Shown here in pieces: positions 56,863-64,000 of a stretch of 64,000 bases of DNA. The translations under genes and the position numbers were made by a program. The stretch is from contig NHNY01000012.1 in assembly GCA_002786065.1 (NCBI GenBank), positions 310,001-374,000 on the forward strand, read 5' to 3'. How positions within the stretch are numbered: position 1 is the stretch's first letter; each line of letters opens with the position of its first letter. Under the pieces are notes generated by a model. It was not told the origin of the DNA and did no database searches. It was given only the letters and a program-made list of their open reading frames with translations. The DNA is from Microcyclospora pomicola. Its lineage: Eukaryota > Ascomycota > Dothideomycetes > Capnodiales.

Positions 56863-58890
56863 ATGAGTGTTTGGCTGGAGCGTTTCTCGGGACACACAAG
56901 TCAATCTGGCCAGTCGACACCCTCTGTCGCTGGCTCGAACTCCCTCACGCCCAACAGGTTCCCATCTCCTGCACCGCGACGTTCCATACAACTTGGACCG
57001 AACACAATTTCCCGAAGACCCGGTCTGACACCACGCACTTCGTCTCTCTCGGCTGCATCATTTGGTAGCTCTTCTGAGAGCTTGCCGTATACAGCACGAG
57101 TTCTCAATGGCTCAAGTCTCAAAAGTGAGCTCACGGGGCCCCTTGCGACTGGTTCATCCGATCCAGTGCATTTGCTAGAGAGCATATTGGGGCCCTTGAC
57201 TTCCGTAGATCCGGTCGAGTCGAGCAGCAGGGATGTGAGTCTCCATGAGACAGCCGGAGATATTGATTTTGGCGGGCTGAGTCTGGAAGACTTCTCCAAT
57301 GCTCCTCTACCTATTCTGGGACAACAAATCCATGAACCTGTTGTGGACGACTTCGAGAAGGAAAAGAAGACATTTGATGAGCTACACAAGTCTGTCGTTA
57401 CAGCAGATGAGGTGCTGAAGTCTGTCGAGACATATCTCACCAATTTCCAAGCAGAACTTGCTGCAGTGTCTTCTGAGATTGAGCACCTACAAGATCGTTC
57501 CTCCACCCTCAACAATAAATTGCAAAATCGTCGGGCTGTGGACAAGGTCTTAGGTCCAGAAGTGGAAGCTTTCACAATCCCACCGTCGGTGGTACGGAAG
57601 ATTACCGAAGGCGTCGTGGACGAAGCATGGGTCAAAGCACTAGAGGAGCTTGAAAAGCGGTCTAAAGCTATCGACGCCAAGCTTAAGGATGGCAAAGATG
57701 TGAAAGCTTCGCAAGACATTCGACCCTTTGTCGAGGATGTCGCAACGAAAGCAGTGGAACGCATTCGCGACTACGTCGTTGCTCAGATCAAGGCTCTGCG
57801 GTCACCAAACATCAATGCGCAAGTTATCCAACAAAACAGCTTCCGTCGATATCGAGATGTGTTTGCATTCCTGGCCAGACGTCAGCCTCAGCTAGCCGAC
57901 GAGATCTCTCAGGCCTACATCAACACCATGCGGTGGTACTACTCCAGCCACTTTGCGCGCTATAAGGTTGCCATTGACAAACTCGATCTACATGTCATCG
58001 ATCATACCGACGTTATTGGCTCCGAACCCGCTCCAAAACGTGGCGTCAGAGCTGGTGCCACACCTGACCTGTTCTCATTAGGCCGCCGCTCGGAGATTCT
58101 ACAAACAGGGACTGGCATAGCTCTACCGTCTTTTGCTGCAGAAGAGGACAAGGGCACACATTTTCTGGAGACTCCGTTCCGCGCCTTCAATGTTGCTCTG
58201 ATCGATAACGCTGCATCGGAATACTCCTTCCTGACAGAGTTCTTCCGCTCTCAGCCACCCCTGACCACCAACCGCACATTCACGTCGGTTTTTTCATCGA
58301 CCTTTGAGCTCGGTCAAGGTCTGACCAAGCAGCTCATCGAGAACAGTGTTGACGCCTTGGGGGTCCTGATCTGCGTGCGTCTCACCGCGCAGTTCGCTTT
58401 CGAGCTGCAACGCCGAAAGGTCCCTGCCGCGGATGGATATATAAATGGCACAAACATGCAGCTTTGGCCAAAGTTTCAGAAGATAATTGATGCACACTGC
58501 GAAAGCATTCGTAAAGCGACTACCTCGCTCCCTGGCCGACCAACAGGAACAGCACTTCTGCTGACCTCGAATTCTGCTAGCACGCAGACCACAGCCCCGC
58601 ACCCGTTGACTCAGCGCTTCGCAAACCTCACGCAGGGGATTCTAAGTTTGAGCAGTGAGGCAGAAGATGACGAGCCCGTCTCGCACAGTCTTGGCAGGTT
58701 ACGAGCCGAGTTCGAGACTTTCCTCGTGAAGATGAGCAAAGGGATAGCCGAGGCAAAGAAACGGGAGAGATTCATGTATAACAACTATTCGTTAATCTGT
58801 ACGATTATTGCAGATGTGCAAGGCAAGTTGGCGGAAGAGCTGAGAGATCACTTTGAGGGCTTAAGAGATGCATTGGGCGTGGATGCTTAA
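56863..58890 (+). CDS. VPS52: GARP complex subunit Vps52
   Basis: Vps52 is a subunit of the GARP tethering complex, which returns endosome-derived vesicles to the trans-Golgi. A single exon encodes 675 aa from the ATG at 56863; 14 further open codons upstream begin with GTG and are not used. Residues 1-110 are Ser/Pro-rich. A coiled-coil follows (F-E-K-E-K-K-T-F-D-E-L-H-K-S-V-V ... I-E-H-L-Q-D-R-S-S-T-L-N-N-K-L), then the family block V-V-R-K-I-T-E-G-V-V-D-E-A-W, and then helical sequence through F-R-R-Y-R-D-V-F-A-F-L and Y-I-N-T-M-R-W-Y-Y-S-S-H-F-A-R-Y. The order fits Vps52/Sac2. COG5 was considered but lacks these blocks. Confidence 0.9.
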   Translation: MSVWLERFSGHTSQSGQSTPSVAGSNSLTPNRFPSPAPRRSIQLGPNTISRRPGLTPRTSSLSAASFGSSSESLPYTARVLNGSSLKSELTGPLATGSSDPVHLLESILGPLTSVDPVESSSRDVSLHETAGDIDFGGLSLEDFSNAPLPILGQQIHEPVVDDFEKEKKTFDELHKSVVTADEVLKSVETYLTNFQAELAAVSSEIEHLQDRSSTLNNKLQNRRAVDKVLGPEVEAFTIPPSVVRKITEGVVDEAWVKALEELEKRSKAIDAKLKDGKDVKASQDIRPFVEDVATKAVERIRDYVVAQIKALRSPNINAQVIQQNSFRRYRDVFAFLARRQPQLADEISQAYINTMRWYYSSHFARYKVAIDKLDLHVIDHTDVIGSEPAPKRGVRAGATPDLFSLGRRSEILQTGTGIALPSFAAEEDKGTHFLETPFRAFNVALIDNAASEYSFLTEFFRSQPPLTTNRTFTSVFSSTFELGQGLTKQLIENSVDALGVLICVRLTAQFAFELQRRKVPAADGYINGTNMQLWPKFQKIIDAHCESIRKATTSLPGRPTGTALLLTSNSASTQTTAPHPLTQRFANLTQGILSLSSEAEDDEPVSHSLGRLRAEFETFLVKMSKGIAEAKKRERFMYNNYSLICTIIADVQGKLAEELRDHFEGLRDALGVDA

Positions 58891-59468
58891 GCACGTCGAC
58901 TTGTGCTTGACCTGGGGGTTGGAGCCATAATTTGGAAGTAGGTTTGAAGATCATCTTACCTATCCACCTCGCGTCAGCCTCATTACTTGAGTGTCAATAG
59001 ATCCGCCATAGGGAACGAGGATCTGGCATAGGTGCAGGCGTTGCCTCACGAAAGACTCATTTCATAATGCTCGCTGCTCCAGGATCTCTGATACATACAT
59101 GGAACACATTTGTCACATGACAGTTCTTTTTGACCGCATGACAACAGGGTCATATTCCAGCAGCCAAACGTGGTCTGAACATACTGTACCAAGAACAGAT
59201 TCCGGAGAAGATCCTTCCCAATGGCTGCAGTAGCACGAACTACAACAGAGAGTCTTGATATGAGTACCATTCCAAAATATTGTGGTAGAGAGCCATCACC
59301 ACATAAACACGCACCCCCAATTTCCGCCCTGCACTCTCCGTCCTGCCTTTCACTTCGTCGACCACCATCCTCCCACACCATCCCACTCATGTATACCTCA
59401 CATCCATCCAAACAGTCACGTATTCTACATCCCTTTCACTACAAGCCTATTCTTCGCAACGCATCGCC
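58891..59468. other. Upstream region of the secreted-peptide gene, 578 bp
   Basis: Contains the VPS52 3' flank and the probable promoter of the small secreted protein. From about 59330 the plus strand is CT- and CA-rich, like a fungal leader. Confidence 0.4.
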
Positions 59469-59874
59469 ATGCATCTTTCAGCGATACTTTCAATCATGGC
59501 CACCGCCCGATACGACAATGTCACCACGACGTAAGTCCCCCAGTGAGCGCCGAAGATATCCTTCGCATCATCTGCCTCCCTTTCACCCTTCCCAGAAGAA
59601 GTCCTCCTTTCGGATCTCTGACTCACGCACTCACAGTCCATCATCCATATCTCTCGCCACCGCAGTGACGCCAACCAACATAGTCTTCACCATACCGATG
59701 ATCACATCTACGTCCGCTCGCGTAGCAGCATTGGACAAGCGCGACTGCGTGACCGAAACACTGTACGGCGGCCAAGTCCCGATCACGACGACGAGGTGTG
59801 GCGACGGCGGGACCACGCGCTGCGCGACTTGTGTGGGCTGCAATGCGCCGGTGGTGGTTTGTCAGGTCGGGTGA
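59469..59874 (+). CDS. Predicted small secreted six-cysteine peptide precursor
   Basis: The frame appears only after splicing. Exon 59469-59530 is joined to 59637-59874 through a 106 nt intron (GTAAGT, CTGAC branch-like site, CACAG; phase 2), giving 99 aa. The first residues M-H-L-S-A-I-L-S-I-M-A-T-A resemble a short signal peptide with an A-x-A cleavage site. A 40-residue pro-region poor in Cys follows and ends L-D-K-R at residue 56, a Kex2-type processing site. The mature part would be 43 residues with six Cys (58, 75, 83, 86, 89, 96; spacing C-x16-C-x7-C-x2-C-x2-C-x6-C), rich in Gly and Thr. Codons are strongly GC-ended. This layout is that of fungal effectors, antimicrobial peptides or processed toxins, but no family is recognised. 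Unspliced, exon 1 stops within the donor site. Confidence 0.55.
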
Positions 59875-60121
59875 GCGGTGTGAGGGCGCGCGTGACTGGG
59901 GTCTGCGAGAGACGGCGGGCTAGTGAAGAAGGGGAGGAATCAGTGGCGGTGAAGGAGAGATCATGTCAGAAAAAGAAAAGCAACGCGAGGAGGAAGTGCC
60001 TGGACGGTGTGTTTGTTGGATCGATACATGTTTTGGAGCACACATTTCACGACTGGACTGTCCAAGAAACGATGATAGGGATCCGTTGATTCAAAGCTCA
60101 TAAGCTTGCTTCGCGGTACGC

Positions 60122-62752
60122 TTACTTCTGCAAACTTTCCAACAATCCGTCGCCGTCCTTTTTCGTCTCCACAGCCTTGAACACGCTCTGCTCCCCGCCC
60201 ACATCCATACCTTTCTCCGCGCGCTCGAACGCCTCTTCACTGCGATCCGTTAAGATCGCCAGATCGGCGTCGCTAAGCAAGCCCTTGCCGTCCGCCATGT
60301 CGATCCGCTCGCCGTCATCTCTGCCGAGCAATTTCTGTAGTTCTGCGAAATCCGCCCCGCCACTTTCAGTTCCGTTGAGATTGCGGAAGCGGCCTTTCTG
60401 GATAACAAGCTTTTCGAGGCGACGCTTGCTGTCTGCTTTCTCGAGCAGCATCTGCTCGACAGTGCCCTTGGTGGCGAACCGGTAGACGATCACGGGTCTC
60501 GTCTGGCCGATACGATGAGCGCGGTCCTGCGCCTGGAGATCTTGCTGTGGGTTCCAGTCACTGTCGAAAAGGAGGACAGTATCAGCAGACGCAAGGTTGA
60601 TACCCTGGCCACCGGCACGGGTGGAAAGGAGAAAGATTCTAGTCTCGCTATCAGGTTCGTTGAAAGCTAGGATCTGCTCCTGGCGAACTGATTGCGCGAT
60701 TGAGCCGTCGATACGGCAGACCGGCCAGCCGCGGAGATCACTGCAATAGGTCTCCAGCAGATCCAGCTGGGTCTTGAATTGGGAGAAGATCAACACTTTG
60801 TGACCTTTCGTGATCAGCTCGGGAAGGAGGCGATCAAGGAGAAGCATTTTTCCGGATTCAGTGACGAGAGTCTCGTCCACAGGGGTGTGATCGTCCATGT
60901 CGAAAGGATGGTAGAAATTGTGCGGTGAGTTACAGCATTGGCGCAGTTGCATGATTGGATTCTGCAGCTTCTTCTGGGAAATTTCGCGCTTCGCCAATGC
61001 CAGCGTCTTCGCCCTCTCGGTCTCCTCCGCATCGTCCGAATCTTGCTCATCCTCAGCTGGAGAGGAGTGGTCTTCTTCCAACTGTTTGAAGTATTGTGTG
61101 TCAGATACTTCCTCATATTGCTGGTTCTTCTTTGCCTTCCTCGAACGAGTCGCGCTGCCGTTCGCAGTAGCTGGCGTTGAAGCTCGACTTGACTTGGCGC
61201 TCTTGTTCGGTGTTGATGTGCCGTTAACAGCTTTGCGTTTCAGGCTTCTGCTCCTAGTGCTTGCTGGTGTTGTGGTCCCGCTAATGGACTCTACGACTTT
61301 GTCCTCCAAGAAAGACCTGCTGTTTCCCTCTAAAATAGCTTGATACAGATCTCTCTGCGTTTGGGTGAGTGGCGCGTACAGCACATATTCGCGTTTCTTG
61401 GGCAGGGAAGTCTCAACATCAGCTTTGACTCGTCTAAGCAGGAACGGCTTCAAGATCGCGTGCAGACTTGCGACTAAGCTCTTTTGCCGGTCCTCGGATA
61501 GAATCTGCTCATAGCCACCTTTTTCCTTGAGCGCGCTGAAATCAAACCACGATTCGAATGATTCCAATTTATCGAAAATGCTAGGCATGAGGAAATGCAG
61601 CAACGACCAGAGCTCGGTAAGGTTATTTTGGAGTGGCGTGCCGGTGATCAACAGTCGGTTCGCTGATTGGTATGATTGTAGCTCACGGATGAGTCTGCAG
61701 TTTAAGTTCTTGATTCGATGACCCTCGTCGATTATGATGAACTTCCAACCGAAATGGGCAAGGTGCTTGCGGTCGTTCATGCAGATCTCATAGCTGGTAC
61801 AGATCACTGGGAACTGTGGACTGCCTGGGTTGCGCAAGTGTTTCGTTCGAATGGCTTCGCGTTCCTGCTTGCTGCCATGGTAGAGCACGACAGGAATCTC
61901 CGGTGTCCACCTCTTGAACTCCGCCACCCAATTGCTTGTTGTGCTGAGAGGTGCGGCAATCAAGAATGGTCCATACGTCCCTTTCTCGCGGAGAAAAGCG
62001 AGGAACGATATGGTCTGGATAGTCTTTCCGAGACCCATCTCATCCGCAAGAATACCGTTTAGACCGTTCTCGTACAGGGATGTCAACCATTCAAGCCCTT
62101 CCAGCTGATAGCCACGCATCAGTCCGCCAGTGACAAGATCTGGCTGCTTTGCTGAGCGGAGATTCTGCATGCCAATATCACCCGGCTTGACATCAGAGTC
62201 CTTGGTCTCTTCCGCCAATGCTTCAGTGATAGATGCTTTGCCTGCCTTTGCCTCCAGATCTTCTTTCTTCAAGAAGTCGGAGATCTTGCCATTCTTCCCG
62301 CCTTTCGTTGGCTTGGACCGGGTCGCGAGCTTCTTCTTCGGCGAATCATCACTTTGCGCAACCGCCTCTGCTGAAGCAGCCGCCCGCGTCGCTCTCTTCT
62401 GGCTCGCCTGCGCAGCCTCTTCTGCCTGCGCCTCTCGTTTCTCGGCCTTTTTCTTGCTTCGCGCATCCTTTGCGGTCTCGACCTCTTCCTGCTGACTCAT
62501 TTGCTGTAACATGATGGTTGAATACAGCTTGCTCTGACCCAGCAGATATTCCAATGCTTTGAATTTTGTGTCAACAGCTTTCGAGCCACCTTTCAGATCC
62601 TTCTCTCGCTCTGCAGCAAGCTCCTGCTCACGCTTCTCGTCCTGTTTCCTTCGCAGCTCCACCATCTTTGCCTCTTCTTTTTGCATGGCTTCTGTGGTGC
62701 CATCTTCCGGCGAAGTGGGTGGCGTAGACGCATCCTCATTTTCTGAAGACAT
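60122..62752 (-). CDS. SNF2-family chromatin remodeller, LSH/DDM1/Irc5 type
   Basis: A single exon encodes an 876 aa DNA-dependent ATPase of the group that includes mammalian LSH/HELLS, plant DDM1 and yeast Irc5, with roles in nucleosome sliding, heterochromatin and genome stability. An acidic/Lys-rich coiled-coil N terminus (1-200) precedes the SNF2_N domain. Walker A is D-E-M-G-L-G-K-T near residue 240 and the Walker B box is D-E-G-H near 342; L-L-I-T-G-T-P-L-Q-N-N follows. An insert rich in Ser, Lys and Thr (about 480-590) separates it from the Helicase_C domain, with L-L-S-T-R-A-G-G-Q-G-I-N-L and Q-A-Q-D-R-A-H-R-I-G-Q-T. The subgroup is inferred from the N-terminal layout and the G-G-L-M-R-G-Y-Q-L-E-G-L-E-W-L block. 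Confidence 0.92.
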   Translation of the reverse strand: MSSENEDASTPPTSPEDGTTEAMQKEEAKMVELRRKQDEKREQELAAEREKDLKGGSKAVDTKFKALEYLLGQSKLYSTIMLQQMSQQEEVETAKDARSKKKAEKREAQAEEAAQASQKRATRAAASAEAVAQSDDSPKKKLATRSKPTKGGKNGKISDFLKKEDLEAKAGKASITEALAEETKDSDVKPGDIGMQNLRSAKQPDLVTGGLMRGYQLEGLEWLTSLYENGLNGILADEMGLGKTIQTISFLAFLREKGTYGPFLIAAPLSTTSNWVAEFKRWTPEIPVVLYHGSKQEREAIRTKHLRNPGSPQFPVICTSYEICMNDRKHLAHFGWKFIIIDEGHRIKNLNCRLIRELQSYQSANRLLITGTPLQNNLTELWSLLHFLMPSIFDKLESFESWFDFSALKEKGGYEQILSEDRQKSLVASLHAILKPFLLRRVKADVETSLPKKREYVLYAPLTQTQRDLYQAILEGNSRSFLEDKVVESISGTTTPASTRSRSLKRKAVNGTSTPNKSAKSSRASTPATANGSATRSRKAKKNQQYEEVSDTQYFKQLEEDHSSPAEDEQDSDDAEETERAKTLALAKREISQKKLQNPIMQLRQCCNSPHNFYHPFDMDDHTPVDETLVTESGKMLLLDRLLPELITKGHKVLIFSQFKTQLDLLETYCSDLRGWPVCRIDGSIAQSVRQEQILAFNEPDSETRIFLLSTRAGGQGINLASADTVLLFDSDWNPQQDLQAQDRAHRIGQTRPVIVYRFATKGTVEQMLLEKADSKRRLEKLVIQKGRFRNLNGTESGGADFAELQKLLGRDDGERIDMADGKGLLSDADLAILTDRSEEAFERAEKGMDVGGEQSVFKAVETKKDGDGLLESLQK

Positions 62753-64000
62753 GGTGAGGTCAAGTGTCCAAGCAAATCATCAACCGCAAGCAGACCAGAA
62801 CTAGAAACACACGATACTAATATTCAAAGAGCAACAGGATAATGGAGAGCTATTATATCGAATGTTTCTGCGCCTGTTAGAGTACTTCAATGTTGTCGGC
62901 ACCTCGTTCGCGTGACGACATCACTTTCGTCCCAGTCGCGTTTCGGGTCGCGTCTGAGCGATGGAATTCCAGATCTCGCTAATCGTCCCACCGATCGCGC
63001 TACTCCATATGTAGTTACCCTGGATCAACTGCTATGCGCCTTTGACTTCATCCCTCCAAGACTGTACATTGTCTTCAAGCATTGGAGCTACGTTCCAAGA
63101 TGTACAATGGAAGGGAAAGTGGAAGTGCAGTATTGCCGCCCCAGGTCTAAGTAAGGGCGCTGTTGGGATGCAGACGGTCGCAGACTTCCTCAGACAGCAC
63201 ATACCTATGGCGAACGTTCACTTTACATGTTTAGTAGTTTGTCACATGCTAGGCGCTGCCTAATACCATATCTGCGCCGGGCCGGGATACATGGCCGTGG
63301 CAGATAAGTTGTCTTTTGACAACTGCAGTGTATTGCGTATTTTGGACAGTACTCTAGGTTCATTTATTCCTACGATGACATGTGTCAGCTACACCTTACA
63401 CAAGAAGCACCTGCTTCCCTTCGTTTCCCACGTGAATGCATGTGCTATTTGCCTTGAACCGCCTAACGCAAGCGCTCTTTACTGCCACTATGATAGTCGC
63501 CCTCGCTCAGCAGCTGGTCGAGGCATCAGCGACCATGACACCTTCACGTTGTCGCTGTCGCCGTCTTCATTCACATGCCATGACGATGTTCGTTTTCCTG
63601 GTGACTACACAGACTGCTTACTCTTGTCCCATCACGTCAAACTATTACCATGACATGCTATACAATATTATTCCCCTCGGACAGAGTTACAACGACAGGA
63701 TAGCGGAATCCGGAGATCTGGCTGCTGCTGCGGCTGCTCCACCATGACTGAACATGAAGACACAAAGCTAACGGAGGACAACTTGGTGATCGAGGACAAT
63801 AAAAGGCGAAGCCGGCGACATATAAAAGCCACGTCAAAGGCGATCGATGCCCGGAGGAGCGGCGTAGTGGGTTTGCCAGAACCAACAATAACACCAGTCA
63901 CTGCAGAAGCACCACGTTCTGGATTGCTTCAAGGTACCCAGCACAACACACACCCACCTTGACAACCTGCGCTGCGCTTTACATCATTCTGACATACCGT
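62753..64000. other. Right-end intergenic, 1.25 kb
   Basis: Upstream region of the SNF2 gene. Small plus-strand frames are present, e.g. M-T-M-F-V-F-L-V-T-T-Q-T-A from about 63580 and a 72-codon frame from 63744 with a good start context (CCACCATGA). Neither shows a domain, and the window ends before a gene structure can be judged. Confidence 0.35.

Noticed and set aside
63436-63962. Two overlapping small frames at the right end, one with a hydrophobic start
   Set aside because: Possible secreted peptide start (M-T-M-F-V-F-L) but a single Cys, an Ala run and no splice pattern; too weak to call.

Overview
This window comes from the nuclear genome of a filamentous ascomycete, most likely a Dothideomycete (my inference, not tested by database search). 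The support is: genes with short 49-213 nt GT-AG introns, CT-rich 5' leaders, an FlbD-type Myb regulator, a fungal O-GlcNAc transferase, a 2EXR/F-box-like protein, a Zn2Cys6 regulator and a DUF3435 protein. No rRNA, tRNA, CRISPR array or organellar sequence was recognised.

Layout. 1-1076: 3' part of an FlbD-like Myb gene, cut by the window edge. 3440-8385 (-): O-GlcNAc transferase. 11334-14015 (+): MCM3. 14686-16600 (-): seven-exon 2EXR/F-box-like gene. 17197-18852 (-): pyruvate dehydrogenase E2. 19761-25748 (+): SEC7 ARF-GEF, divergent from E2. 26799-28425 (-): Ser-rich unknown. 30832-34374 (-): DUF3435 recombinase-like gene fused to about ten C2H2-like fingers, with a frame break. 34870-36486 (+): GH125 mannosidase whose 5' end is disrupted. 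37683-38644 (+) and 38720-39220 (-): short-chain dehydrogenase and NTF2-like protein, followed by a Zn2Cys6 regulator (39896-41908, +). 43006-46360 (-): multi-KH RNA-binding protein. 47098-49698 (-): low-complexity nuclear-type protein. 50118-50894 (+): HAD pyrimidine nucleotidase. 51254-51565 (-): fragment of a decayed dehydrogenase. 52060-53340 (+): DASH subunit Ask1. 53367-55258 (-): Pol I factor Rrn7. 55904-56638 (-): eIF5A. 56863-58890 (+): Vps52. 59469-59874 (+): predicted small secreted six-cysteine peptide. 60122-62752 (-): LSH/Irc5-type SNF2 ATPase.

Most genes are housekeeping genes and do not form an operon-like system. They cover DNA replication (MCM3), kinetochore (Ask1), rRNA transcription (Rrn7), translation (eIF5A), Golgi/endosome traffic (Sec7, Vps52), mitochondrial carbon metabolism (E2) and chromatin (SNF2). 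The accessory-looking parts are about 28.4-39.2 kb (DUF3435 gene, tandem repeats, interrupted GH125, dehydrogenase/NTF2-like pair), 51.2-51.6 kb (dehydrogenase relic) and 59.4-59.9 kb (secreted peptide).

The observations I rate highest are: the spliced, Kex2-type six-cysteine secreted peptide; the DUF3435 protein with a roughly 59-residue finger-plus-helix module repeated five times; the 197 bp insert between 20 bp direct repeats in the GH125 gene; and the two equal-length phase-0 exons that look duplicated in the 2EXR gene. All intron positions were read by eye from splice signals and reading frame. None is confirmed by transcripts.
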